Both the position numbers and the translations under genes were made by a program. A stretch of DNA of 64,000 nt from Mesotaenium endlicherianum (Eukaryota; Streptophyta; Zygnematophyceae; Zygnematales; Mesotaeniaceae): contig WELA01003378.1 of the NCBI GenBank assembly GCA_009602735.1, forward strand, positions 141,301 through 205,300. Reading direction: 5' to 3'. The notes below the pieces were generated by a model, which was not told where the DNA came from, ran no database searches, and saw nothing but the letters and a program-made list of their open reading frames with translations. Shown piece by piece: positions 1-12,116 of this stretch (positions are counted from its first letter, which is position 1; the number at the start of each line of letters is the position of its first letter).

Positions 1-2072
1 CTCGGGAGAACCGGGCAAACTTCTTATGCGAAAAGTTTTTGCAGGTATATACTGATCCTAAATAAAGGCTAAAAGTATTGGCAGCAGTGGTGGCAAAATT
101 TTGATTTTTGCCAGCTTTAGTCTCCATTTACTTCTATATTGTTACTGACATAGATGTGAGACGTGATAGACGTCAATTTCTACCAATTTTGCTTCCGGGT
201 TAAAAGGTTGCGCTTACCTGTTTGGAGATAAAAATTGTGTGGTTACAGTACTCCCTGGTGTAATGAAGCTGGACTTTGACTTAAGTAGAGAATCCAAACC
301 TATGTCAACTCTCCCTTCCAAGGCTGGTATGTGCCAATTTTCATTCTGCACCCCATGATGTAGCTATCTGCTCATGGTCTTTGTGTAGGCTGAAGAAGAA
401 GATCGAACCTCTACATTTGGATCCTGAGAGCTCTCCAGCCTAGCTTTTTAGGCTAGTGTTGACATCCAATTCACTACCGAACAGGCATGCATGAGATTGC
501 ACACATTGTTTTCTTCAACATTGCTTACTAATATCTGAAATGTCAATATGGATGTGTATACCAGATTGGCTGCAGAATTCAGACCCTGGGCTGCTGTCAC
601 AACCGGGCAAAGATGCCGAAAAAGCATTGGTTCTGGTGCCTGTGGGGCAAATGGGTTGGCCTGCTAGCATCTGTCGGGCTACTGAGTACTACTCCTCTCG
701 CTGCAAGTTAACAGAAGGGCCAGGTCAATTTCTCATTCCATGCTGTATATACCGAGGTCAGAGTAAGGTGATTGCTTTCAGAAATCATGATGCCGAAGAG
801 GTACGGATGATGTAGCAAATTTGGTCCGGCCTGTCCTGACAATGGTTGATACATCAGATGAAGGGGCTTCTGGCACATTGACTAAATGCCTCACTGATGT
901 TGGTTGGTGCATCTCAAGCCGTCAGGTACCGCTGCAGCTGACTAGCTCGCGTGATAATGATGGAGGCGGATCTGTCTCTCGTGTGCAATATAAGCCACTT
1001 GCTCGGTCTGTGCAGGTCAACATCATCTTCCTATACCAGCACATTCCCATTATGAAGTTTCCTGATAACTACGGGTGGTTATTTGCTTGTTGTCTGCAGG
1101 GTCTACATGTTATTCAAATGGCACCATGTGTAGACTGCCAAAGTTGCACACCAAAGCCGAAGATTTATGTCAACCAATATCATCACGATCATCAGTCATA
1201 CATGTTGGCCTTGCTATCACTGACAATTTCTTGCACTTACCCTTTTTCGCCGACACAGTACTGTTGGGGCTTGCTATGCTGATGGTTGGTGCATGTGTCC
1301 TCAAGATTGTGTTAAACAGCAGGCTCACTATGGCCGAAGAACATCTACAGCTACTATTTAAAACTGGCTCGTTAGGAGAGGAAGATGGTAATGAGCCTGT
1401 GTTAGAAGGGGCATGGAAATTGCATGCCTTCCAGCCTAGTCCTGGGGGGAACTTATATGTTCAGACAGGCTCAACCAGGTCTTACGAAGACTTTACTGCA
1501 AAGGGACACAGCAGCCAAGGGCGTGCTTGGAATGAAGCGCGCTGTCAACTTCTCCTTCAGAGTCAGCTGCCCATGCAACCTGCTGCATGCTTCTACTACC
1601 GCTGCAGCTCTCAAAACTCAAGGCTGTTTTCCACATCGGCAGAAGGACGATGGGACAGAGATATCAGTGGGTCAGGCAGACTACTGCGACTTCTATAATG
1701 AGATGATCATTATTACATGTCCTTTGCTGCTTCATTGTATTGGTTTTCTAGTGGATGTTTATCTTGAACAATCATTGTGTACTCAAACCCTTCAAGAGAC
1801 ACAACCAATCTTGAACGTAGTTTTCTGATGCATTAGCATGTCAAGCAGCTCATGAAACGACCCTGTCACATAATTTTACTAGGCTAGTAACGTAAGCAAC
1901 CGAGCTTGCTGATTGAAGTAGCATTGATGCTGTAGAGCACAATCTCCAAAAGCTGGCCAACGACACTTCTGACGAGGACAAAATATAGTGTTCTCATAGA
2001 ATCTACAATGAGCCCTATTGGATAACAGTGACTAGTTTGGGCAGAAACCAACAGGTACATCTTCCAGTAAAT
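1..2072 (+). other. Region without a recognised gene; weak exon-like segments
   Basis: I recognise no protein here. The plus strand has moderately long open frames (about 540-815, 821-1282, 1075-1698, 1424-1828) and some plausible splice signals: an acceptor before 249 with a donor at 327, and an acceptor TGTCTGCAG ending at 1100. These could be 3' exons or UTR of a gene converging on COPG, but no conserved domain is visible and frames between candidate exons do not join cleanly. The part next to 2072 is probably the COPG 3' UTR. Chance ORFs remain a good explanation. Confidence 0.2.
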
Positions 2073-5000
2073 TTATGCATTCGCAATTATCTCATGGACC
2101 AATAAACTTACGGCCTGGTCTTCTGACCTAGCTACAAGTTTCATCGCGACATTCTTGCTGGCATCAATGCCAAAGGACAGCCGCACCAGAGACTGGATGT
2201 AGCCCATAAACATGCCAGAAAGTAAGCACGTGTGCGACCGTGCGTTGCCAGCAACTTCTTCGGTACCCTGCAAAATGAACCAGAACTAGCTCTTTAGCAA
2301 TGAACGCTAGACATATTGAATCAGAATATCTGTGGATTTTTTTCTCACGAACAGACCTCCGAGCAAGCGATTCAATTTCATTCATTAAAACGCCCCCGCT
2401 AAGGCCTTTGCAGACAGGTGCCGCAGCCTTAGCCACCTATGGTACCCCCCCTCTCTATGCTCAAAGAGACTGCCCCCTCCCATACGATACCATCCAACAA
2501 AACAACCAGGGAAATTGATCAAAGCAGCCCAGCTGCCCAAGCAAGGCAAAGCCTGAACATGGCCTCTCACGACAGCGCCCCAAGGGCGCACTGTGTTTTA
2601 ATAAAACACATTGGTAAACAAAAGCCAAATGCCTTCCACACTCAAAATTCATGTTGGCCAGACTGGGCCAAATCAAGTTCGTCACGACATACTCCACACA
2701 CTTGCCAAAGCTCTTCGGAGTACAACTAACGTACTCAATGTACCCACACAACAAGGCGCAAAGGTGGCTCTCACCGGAATTGCGTGAGGGGGGCTTTAGT
2801 AAAAATTCCTAACTTGCCCACTTACTTGCCTATCATGTCATGCATCAGACAGTTCCTTCACTGTAATATATTCAGCCGCCACATGCTATGCTCGGTTCAT
2901 TTATCCACAACCATCAGATTATGTACTAGCGTTCTAGAACAACCACCAGAGGGGCGAAATTGCACACAACAAGCAATCAATCACAATGCATAGGCAGCGC
3001 GAACTTACTTCACAAGGTTGCATTCCAAGGATCGAGATGACGGCCTCCACAGCTTCCTGCAAGCTGTCTCTGACACCGAGCCCGTACTCGTCCACTTTCT
3101 CCAGGTCAGGATCCATACCCTCCCATGCGTTCCGGAAGTTTGACACTCCTGACTTCAGTATGTAGTCAGCTGCTGCTACCTGCACTCAGGAACATGAAGG
3201 TCATATCAAGAACTCGACATGGCGACCATATGCCCAACTTACGGGGATCCTACCACAAATCTGACACACAGGTTTAGGATTAATCTATTAACAGGGTTCA
3301 GAAGCTTGAAAATTTCCTGGCGGCCTTTCAACGCTTACCTCAAGATCTTCCAGTTGATACTCATCCTCGTAACCATCCTCCTCGGCTTCTCCAGTAGAAG
3401 GATCAACCTGATACCCAGAGATTGGCCAGCCAGAGAAACAATTTTGGAGCATTGCAGAAGCAGAGTGCTACAGCTGGGACATCATCCAGCATTATGACCT
3501 GCAACCTGACCTGCCAAGCTGTGCAACAGGCCTCTTCTACAGAGAGAGGCACAAGAATGGTAGTGACACACGTCGCAGGCAGCGAGACTGGTGCTTCCTT
3601 ACCTCCTTGACACGAAACTTCAGAGTGTTGGCAAACTTGGCCAGGGACAAGCTTCCATCTGGCTTGGCGAGAGCCACAAAGGTCTGACCTGGTGCACCAT
3701 AAGACAGCACCTTGAGAGGCACGGAGGCCACCTCCTCGAACTCTTCAGCCTCCGTCAAGTCCATTTCTACCTTTACCTGCAACCTTGGAAGAAGAGCCCA
3801 CATATAAGAAGACATCAAAGAATACCGCAGACAGCATACTGCACCATTATGAGGGAAAGAATTCCTCATTGCCCACTCATGGCCGTTGCTTTCGGTTGGT
3901 AGAGATCAGAAAGCAGTGAAACTCACGTCTTCGAGGACTTGCTCGGCGATAGTGTTGGTGCAATTGAACTGGAATACGAGGTGGCCAGGGAACACGTGCT
4001 TCACTACATTGACTGCATACTCTGTCTCCGCTTCCGTCAACTCCACTGGTGCACAAGACTGCCATCCTCGAAACCCACCACGACGTCTGTCAGATAGAAC
4101 TTCTGCATTAGACAGGCCGTTGAGTCACATGATGCTTGTGCTTGCATGAAGAATGTCAAAGAGCTGAGCAACCATGTCTGCTTCTCCTCATCTTTGTCAA
4201 TCGTTACATCCAAATGGATTGAAGTCACCAGCATGCAGCACCTTGACATACATGCAGACGGCAGACAACTAACTGACCTTGAACAGTTTGCCAAAGCTAC
4301 TAAACTCCGGCACTGCATTAAGAAGCTTCTGGTAGGCTTCGCTGGCAGCCGCGGCAGAAGTAGGCATGCCGTTGGAGGTGGCCTTCTGAGCAGCGTCCTT
4401 GGCTGCTTTCTTCGCGCCAGGCGCCCTTCTGTCCATAGGCAGGCCTCGCACCTCTCGGGGGACTGCTGCCAAGTCAAATGGCCTGGTTGTGTCCTGTTAC
4501 AAAGCAGCAGCCTCAAGCCCACCGTCTGTCAGTTACCAATCTAAACAGAGACCGCACTGGACATGAGCCTAGCAGTTAGGGTGGGGGATCTGAGGGCAAG
4601 GAGTGCCGACTTACTGCACTGACATACGACCGCAGGCTGTTCTCCAGATTGGCGAGGGGGACATCAAGGTGCTCCAGCATGAACGTGTCAGCCCCATCTG
4701 GTGCAACTGTTGCACTGTTATCCGCGTCCAGAACATTCAAGTACAGCGTTGCTCTGTCGCGGACCTGCAACTCCATCCCCACAACTTCTCATTGCCACCA
4801 ACAAAGAACCTACATATTTTTAGAGAGGAGTACAAGACGTGGCATACTTGTACAGGGCTTCTCAAGCAGATGATGAAGTGGTAAACTGGCCGGAGCAATC
4901 TAGAAGCAGAAACCAGTGGAGAGCTTACCTCGTCGTCATTGTCGTACAGGCAGCGCCTCAACAGCACTACGATGCGGGGCTGCACGGAAGTTCGCAGTTG

Positions 5001-8000
5001 CATTCAGTAGTCCAACCTTTAACAAACTGGGATAGCTACGTTGGTGCCTTGCCGACACCCAGAAGGTAAAACACTGCTGGAAATTGTGATGGTAATCCAC
5101 TGAGGGAACAATGCCTTTTGTAGATACGCTGCGTCTTTACAAGCATTTAGACTGGAAGGTGCCTGCATTTTCCATGCGCTGCACTAGCCCAAGCATGAGA
5201 TGGCAACCCAAGGTCCGTGGCCAGGACATACTTTCAAAGTCTCCGATGCGGCACCGAACTTGGCGAGGGTGCTGACAGCACTCGCACGCACAGTGGCATT
5301 CTCCAGGATGACGCGGTTGTAGATATACCGGATGTACTTACTGGGGTCGGCTGTCTTGGGACCCTCATCTCCGAGCAGATGAAGGATCTGCATCACACCC
5401 ACATTAAAAGGGGCAGCAGTGAGAGCTGCACTTAATGGCCCACACAGAACATATGAAAATGATGAAATATGTTGCAGAAGCTCAACACAACAGGAAACTG
5501 AAATCATATCAAGACCTTACGCCCATACATGACTACAGGGAATGTGCACCTGTGTGGAAAGGTAAGTAAACTCGCAGTCTTCAATGAATTCGCAAAGGTG
5601 TGAGAGGCCACTCTCTTTAGCGTCCGGAATTTCTCTTATCAGGATGAGAATAGAGTCCACAATGGCCTTCTTATAATCAAAGCCACCCTCCTCTCGCAAG
5701 ATGTTGCTCAAGAAGTTCATCCTGCACAGCGGCACTTCAGCATAAGCCTCATCCCCTGGGCTCATAATAAAAGAATAATTGCACATAATTACTTCGAAGC
5801 AACAATCCACTGAATGGGCTCAACAGGGCAGGACAGCCAATGTCCTGTCAAGTTCATAAAGTGTCCGTGAAGCATGGATCTGCAAAAATAACATGCGAAG
5901 TTTCACTCTTCATCTCCCATTGGCTGGCGAAAAACTCACAGGGTGCGGTACTTCTGGGGGTACTTAAGGCACAGGGAGCGAATGGCCTCCACCACCACGA
6001 TCTTAAATTCGTCAGCGATATCAGACATGAAGTTGGTAATCTGCTTCATCAGACGATCGACACTCGCCTCGTTTCCAGTCTTCAAGAGGGTTGTGATTGC
6101 GAGAGTGGCAATGCTACGGTTCTGGTCAGAAATCAAGGTCTCCATGTCGATGTTGCAGATAGCAACCGCTGCCGGGTGTGTCATGGCTACCTGCAAAAGA
6201 CCAGGGAGATTATCTTTGCTTAAACATTACAGTCTTCCTGTCACTATTTAGACAAACAATCAAGTCTCCCACTTATCTGCCGCAAACTCTACCCTTACGG
6301 GAAGTGCAGAGGCGAGCAGGCACAGAGAGACCGTATAAACGGCACTTGGGTTAGATCTTTGGCTCAGTCCGAATCCTGATTGGTGCGAGCTTTACCATGG
6401 AACAGATACCCAAAAGAAATTACTACATAATATTCGAGGGCTAATGCAGAGACAAGCAGCACCGCCTTCAGAACTGGCCAACCCCATACAATCAAGTGAG
6501 CAAAACAGGCCATGGGTCAGGAGACAATAGCACAGATGAGTGTGCAACCCACCTTATTCAGAGTTCGCACAGCAGCGAAACGTAAGACTGGCTTGGATGA
6601 GCTCAGAAATAGTTGCAAAACAGTGATGGCAGGTGTCAGCTCTCTACTAGTCACACCAGTCAGGTCAGTAATAGCTCGTGCAGCCTCAAAGATGACCATC
6701 TCTGTCTTCTGCCTCAGGCAACTTTCCAGAAACTCGTAAAAAGGGCGCTCGCCACTACTATTTGTCCCAGCGGACTCTTCAATCACCTACATGCCAACAC
6801 CATCCCACCTCTCATGATTTATTAGTACCACTCAACACTGACCAGGTTAATCAACAATGCAGATCAGCGTGAAGGTCTTCAATGACGGAGCGCAGAAAAG
6901 AAGCTTATCAAACTGCCTCAAGACTCCTATCAAAGATGTTCACATCTACATGAAGAAATGAACGAGATACTGATGCAACTTCCTCCTCAGTCAGGGTTTA
7001 GGTTTTGAAGCAGCAGCATACCTGGCTTGTGTATCGAATGAGCAGGCATTGGGCAAGAGGCGATCGCACAGTGCCTTTTGTCAGACTCGACACGAGTTTG
7101 CTCACAGCCAGCCTGTCATTTTGCCTGATCTGCATGTTTGAACCACAGATACTGTCAAACAAGCAACAATCACCTTGCTTGCTCAACATTCGTCCTTGGA
7201 TGATTGGACACTGATCTATCCTATTAATAATCCATTCACCATGGCAATGGCATACGTATAAGAAGAGGCTAACACTCCAAGGAACATGATACCACCATCA
7301 ACCCACTTTAATAATCTACTTGACACTTGACAACATAGCAGAAGCAGCCATTGGTGTCAGTTGCCCATTTAAGGAAGTATATTGTCATGCGGGTAATACA
7401 AACCTGATGGAGCAGAGCTAATGCATGAAATTGCACCAGCGGTGCTTTTGACTGGACTGCTTCCTGCACCTCATTGCTCCATCGCTTTACAATATCCGGG
7501 TTTGTCTGCAGAACAAGAACCTTATTTGTTAGCATCCTTGACTAGCAAACAGCAACAAGCTGATAGACGTGTCAGTTTGGAGCTCAAGAAACGCCGGGTG
7601 TGGATGTGCATCGGAAAGGAGGCCAACCTGTAGCAGATGAATGCCGCTGACAAGTGCTGCACTAGAAACAACTGGATTTTTGTCAACCACAGCTTGCTTC
7701 AGATAGCGTTCAATCTGGCCCAGTAGACCACCGTCTGTGATGCGACACAAGACTCTGATGGCATTGGCTCTGTACAAGTCAGTCTTGCTATTCATGTCCT
7801 TCATCAGCGAACTTGTAACAATGATGACCTGCAACAGCTCCAAAATACACAAAAACGTCAGAGCACATATGAGACAAAAATGGGAACCTTGCCTGAGGCC
7901 AATCACAAGCTTGCAAAAGAAGAACCACTAACCTCATCCGCTGAAGGAGATATTTCCTTTATCATCAAATAAAGAAAACGCCGAAGACCGATGTCACTCG

Positions 8001-8988
8001 ACTGAAAAAGCTTGGTAACGGAAAAAAAAACCTCCGTAGCTTCCGTCTGCACAATCAAACAAATTTTTCTCCAGAATGTTACAGAAACATTACGTAAGAT
8101 GCACAGAATGTGAGCTGGTCGATGTAATTTAAAGCAGTTCAAACAAGTGTGCGGCAGTCAGCATACCTTGGTAAAGATCTCGCCTTGATTTAAAAGGTAG
8201 AGCAGCTTCGTAATGACCTGCACTCAAAACAATGACAAGTGAGAAGCTCCTTTTCACGCGCTTCCTCTCATGGCTCAGAGATACTGATCAGATGCACCAA
8301 AGGAGCTAGTTGGAAAGGGCGAGAACTGACCTGTGCACATCTACGTGCATCAAGCTGGGGATCATTGAATACACGGGCTTCCTGCAGTACAGCCCCCTTT
8401 TCAATGCCATAGAATGGAGAATACTCCGCTGCTCAAATTACAACAAGAAGGGTGACCTCAAATCGTGCATGGTCATGATTACTACCTACCCTTGCCAGCA
8501 TTCAAATGGATACTTGACACAAGTACGGCAAGGCTTCGTGATGTAAGCGGCACCAAAATGGGAGCACGGACAAAGCTATGATTTGTAAGTCGAGCTTAGA
8601 AGCACATAGGCCGTTGCAAACAACATGTACACCAGGTATTGAAAATGCTTCAGTCGTCATTTATTGCTAAACAACCTGACCTAGACATTTTCAAATATAT
8701 CCAAACATACGGCAAAGACAGTACATGACTATCATGCTAATTACTTCTCTGCTATTGTTAGGTAGCATCGGCTGCCAGGGCATTCCCTCATACAAGTCAT
8801 CATTGATGCCTGGCCTTTGTTCTCGGACCCAAGACGAAGTGGTTATTAATGACAAAGGGCGAGTCATTGCGAGCAACATAGCTTCGAGGCTACTAACAAG
8901 AATGACGCTACGAGTGGTATAATGAGCTCATCTTACTTTCATCCTCTCTGTCCTCGTCCTTTTTGTTCCCGGGTTGTAGAAGAGCCAT
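2073..8988 (-). CDS. COPG: Coatomer subunit gamma (gamma-COP), 19 coding exons, complete
   Basis: Large subunit of the COPI coat, which drives Golgi-to-ER and intra-Golgi vesicle traffic from the cytosolic face. Exons read on the minus strand: 8988-8937, 8428-8331, 8217-8167, 8046-7933, 7828-7628, 7505-7404, 7129-7022, 6786-6553, 6190-5940, 5721-5550, 5387-5232, 4979-4929, 4764-4615, 4493-4278, 4058-3927, 3776-3603, 3407-3339, 3179-3009, 2267-2073. All introns are GT-AG and phases join to 2697 nt, 898 aa plus TAA, close to plant gamma-COP length (about 886). The N-terminal adaptin/HEAT solenoid (about residues 20-540) includes [20 protein letters not shown] and [15 protein letters not shown] variable Ala/Lys linker (about 585-640) follows, then the appendage domain (about 650-898) with [18 protein letters not shown] and a C-terminal HEIIANA. 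The ATG at 8988 starts [13 protein letters not shown] and its exon joins in phase with [11 protein letters not shown]. No frameshift or internal stop. Sequence similarity is clearest to land-plant gamma-COP from memory. Confidence 0.95.
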
Positions 8989-9300
8989 GGTACCTCCTTG
9001 ACCAGAAATCCACAGTACTAATACAACAAGATTTTACATGCAAAAGTTAGTTGCCCTGTTAACATAACCCGATGATCACACCCTCGTTGTGAGCTCCTCC
9101 CTCGTGCAAGGAGCAGGGGGCGGGTGGTAACTACCACTCCGGAGTCCGGACTGCTCTCTCGGGTCGGGAGCACTTCGGACTCCGGAGCCGAGGTAATTAA
9201 GTTTCCTTTGATAACTCTCGATCTTTTTGTGGATACGCTCGAGCACTACTATTAATAGTGCTCCATTATTGTTCACTATAGTGGTTCTCGGGTCACTAAA
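8989..9300 (-). promoter_or_regulatory. Upstream/5' UTR region of COPG, rich in palindromes
   Basis: This lies directly 5' of the COPG start codon and contains no ORF of note. It holds several short perfect inverted repeats: GTGGTA-AC-TACCAC at 9124-9137, the palindromes ACTCCGGAGT at 9136-9145 and CTCCGGAG at 9180-9187 (themselves set up as a larger inverted pair), and GAGCACTA...TAGTGCTC around 9240-9262. No TATA box or transcription start can be assigned. A decayed MITE is an alternative. Confidence 0.3.
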
Positions 9301-9347
9301 TTGTTGTGCCTAACCGTGTCGAGACCAGAGGCAAACGTGATGGCTTC

Positions 9348-9844
9348 TTACATGTGTAAATTGAAACAGGTCAAATGTCGGCGTGTTTTCACGGGTGGAT
9401 CTTCAATCTGGTTGATCACCAAGTACCGACATTTACACGTGTCTCGGTCGCAAGTTGCTCCGCTCAGTTGTCTCTGGATATTAGCAAGAGGCACAACAGC
9501 AGGTACAACGAGAGGTGGATTTTGAGGATTGGCCCTCTCCGCCACTTGTGCAATTGCCCTGGCATCAGTCAGGCGTCTCTCCTCCGCTACTGCATCCTCC
9601 TCAGCTTTAGCCAAACGTTCAACTTCTACTTTGACACACTCCTCCTCAGCGTGCTCGGCTGCTACTGCAGCCCGAGCCGCCGCCGCTGCCGCTTCCTCGG
9701 CTTCCCTAGCTTCTCCAGCTACCACAGCATCAGCATAAGTGCGAGATCCCTTTTTACGATTTTTGTCTGACCTTCCATGTTATCATCTTTTTGACCCTCC
9801 ATGTTTTGAGAGTTTCTAGTTTGAGACCGGGTCTCTGCGACCAT
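9348..9844 (-). pseudogene. Family A retrotransposon gag, N-terminal fragment
   Basis: Truncated Gag start of a Ty3/Gypsy family A element. The ATG at 9844 begins a MVAETRSQ peptide like the MVRTRSQ start of the family A gags at 43948 and 54400. A frameshift follows after about 30 residues, then an Ala/Glu-rich helical segment (EAREAEEAAAAAARAAVAAE) and the conserved block with PLANIQRQLSGA, matching PLAQIRRQVSATS in the copy at 54400. Homology ends near 9420; the rest of gag and pol is absent, so this is a relic. It sits 3' of a primer-binding site and LTR of the same orientation. Confidence 0.75.
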
Positions 9845-9861
9845 TCATAAAATTGTGATAA

Positions 9862-9875
9862 GCACTTCGATACCA
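9862..9875 (-). promoter_or_regulatory. Primer-binding site (initiator-Met tRNA type)
   Basis: On the minus strand the LTR is followed after one base by TGGTATCGAAGTGC, a diverged form of the TGGTATCGGAGC primer site found after the other LTRs in this window and of the plant consensus TGGTATCAGAGC. Reverse transcription would be primed here. Confidence 0.6.
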
Positions 9876-9876
9876 C

Positions 9877-10598
9877 TAAAATAAATTGACTTACTTATAA
9901 GCGATCAACATTTGATAACAGATCTTTATACCAACAAGTACTCTGTATGGTGTTTTCTTATTAACTTATTAAATTTCAAAAGACCACACAACTAGTGTAA
10001 GCAATACTCACAAGTCAAATGCAAGTAACGAGCATCAATCATGCAATCAATGAGCTCATATACACGCAAAGTTAGTAAGCTGTTCGTGTAATGGCTTGCA
10101 GCCTTGGATTCAAATATTCCCTCAGTAATCTGTTCAGAGACCTGGCCTCGTCTTTGAATGCCGAACTCGATAACAATACCTAGCATATGTACATGGAATG
10201 AGTTTATTAATCAACCAGCAAGTGTGATTGTACCGCCTACTCGGGAGTTAACCTCGTCAGTAGGACACTGGCTAACAAACTCCACAGCCATCTCCCATCA
10301 TCCCGAATTGCCATCCACCCAAGGGTGTCATCTTGCCATCCACCTAGTCTACCACACTCAGATACATAATTAGGCAATTCACGGGTACCGCGTACGGCTG
10401 TCAGTTGACTGTCAAAGAATGTGTCAGCAAGCTGATTTAAGTAGAATTTAGCCTGTTGCTCTCGGCTAAGTCATTACACTGAATATTACTAAAAGTCCAG
10501 CAGACTTCATGCATATTAACTAAAGATTAGCAAATTGAACTTATTTAGCTATTATATTTATATGAATATTATATCTACCAATATACTCCTTCATCACA
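9877..10598 (-). repeat. Family A LTR, minus orientation
   Basis: About 722 bp. On the minus strand it begins TGTGATGAAGGAGTATATTGG (other copies begin TGTAATGAATCAGTATATTGG) and ends in a TTTTA before the primer site. Shared internal blocks include the AGTTCAATTTGCTAATC region near the start and the GGTGGATGGC...GATGGGAGATGG block. It has a polypurine tract upstream and a primer site downstream, so it joins the 3' end of one element to the 5' end of another. Confidence 0.8.
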
Positions 10599-10640
10599 AT
10601 CCCTTCTAACTCAAATTGTTGTCGCTTCGACAACGTTAAG
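10599..10640 (-). promoter_or_regulatory. Family A polypurine tract and upstream hairpin
   Basis: Minus strand: GTTGTCG-AAG-CGACAAC (10634-10618) is a perfect 7-bp-arm hairpin, followed by a purine-rich AGAAGGGA directly before the LTR. The same arrangement occurs at 22996-23031 and 49872-49907. The tract is where plus-strand DNA synthesis would start. Confidence 0.6.
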
Positions 10641-10783
10641 ACACTATTCTAATCACAACAAACTAATACCAGCATTCTCATACTAAGACACTATTCTAAT
10701 AACAGCAAATCAATACAGCATTCTAAATTCTATGTTCCCGCAACTCTATCTCCAAAAAAGCTAAACCTAGACCTTGATCTCAA

Positions 10784-10988
10784 CTATCTATCAAGTTGCC
10801 TCCTGAACAACTTAGATTCAGCCGAAGAAGGACTTGTAGGGAACTGCAACAAGTTATTAGCTCTCTCTTGCGCCGTTTGCGAATTGAGAAAGACAAAGAT
10901 AGGGGTCCCGGAAGGGTGTTTCAAGACATTTACCAGGCGCGCATTGGCCAGGGGCACATTGCCCTGGTAAAAGGAACCTACTGATGCC
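10784..10988 (-). pseudogene. C-terminal piece of the family A extra ORF
   Basis: Minus-strand translation gives GNVPLANARLVNVLKHPSGT, matching GHVPLAHVMQHPSG in the copy at 49.5-49.8 kb, and a tail SPSSAESKLFRRQLDR matching its TESPSLTGFRRPQDRR. It is the continuation of the fragment at 12117-13440, from which it is separated by a plus-strand LTR insertion. Function unknown. Confidence 0.7.
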
Positions 10989-12116
10989 TGTAATGAATCA
11001 GTATAATGGATAGATATAATACTCATTTAGATATAATAATTAAATAAGTTCAATTTGTTGAACTTTAGTTAATATTTTGTCTATTGTATTTAAGCTTGCT
11101 GGATACTTAATACTTGGTTAAATGACTCAGCCGAGAACAGCAGGCTGAAGTCCAGAAGGTCAGCCTGTTGACTTGTGTCAGCTTGCGGACACATTCTTTG
11201 ACAGTCAGCTGGCTGCCGTACTCGGCAGCAACGAACTGCCTAGCTATGCATCTAAGTATGGTGTGCTAGATGAGTAGCCGGATGACACCCTTAAGGTGGA
11301 TGGCGATTCGGGATGATGGGAGATGGCTGTGGATTTGGTTAGCCGAGGTCATACCAACGTAGGAGTTGTAATAAATCAGTACATTGGATAGATATAACAT
11401 TCATTTAGATATGATAGTTAAATAAGTTCAGCCTGCTGAACTTTAGTTAATGTTTAGTCTGTTGTACTTAAGCCTGCTGGATACTTAATAATTGGTTAAA
11501 TAGCTCAGCCGAGAATAGCAGGCTGAAGTTCATTAGGTCAGCCTGTTGACTTGCGTCAGCTTGCTGACACATTCTTTGACAGTCAGCTGGCTGCCGTACT
11601 CAGCAGCAGCGAACTGCCTAGCTATGCATCTAAGTGTGGTGTGCTAGATGAATGGCCAGATGACACCCTTAAGGTGGATGGCAATTCGGGATGATGGAAG
11701 ATGGCTGTGCATTTAGTTAGCCGAGGTCCTACCAACGTGGTTAACTCCCGGGTAGGCCGTGCCATCGCACTTGCCGTTGAACAGTATACTCATTCTATGT
11801 ACATATGTTAGGTATTGGTCTTGAGTTCGGCATTCGAAAACGAGGCCAACTCTCTTGTACCTGTTACTGAGGGACATCTGAATCCAAGGCGAGAAGCCAT
11901 TGATACGCACTGTCTTCTAATTTTGCTTATATATGAGTTTAACTGATTGCATTATTGATGCTCGTTGACTTGCATTCGACTTGCGAGTATTGTCCACCGC
12001 TAGTACGTTTGTCTTTTGCTGTGTAATCAGCTCACAGAAACTACCACAAAGATTACTCGTTGATATGAAGATCTTTGTTAATTGTTAATCGCCTATTGGT
12101 AAGTCGATTCATTTCA
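10989..12116 (+). mobile_element. Family A LTR pair without internal region, inserted in the extra ORF
   Basis: A truncated LTR (10989-11360, starting TGTAATGAATCAGTATAATGG) is joined through AGGAGT to a complete LTR (11367-12116, starting TGTAATAAATCAG and ending ATTTCA). The short AGGAGT may be the last bases of a polypurine tract, so this reads as an element whose 5' LTR tail and whole interior were deleted. The flanks ATGCC (10984-10988) and GTGCC (12117-12121) are a probable 5-bp target duplication with one mismatch. Minus-strand ORF sequence resumes on both sides. Confidence 0.75.

Noticed and set aside
2300-8900. Plus-strand ORFs of 60-160 codons across the COPG gene
   Set aside because: They overlap verified COPG exons or introns in antisense and show no domain.
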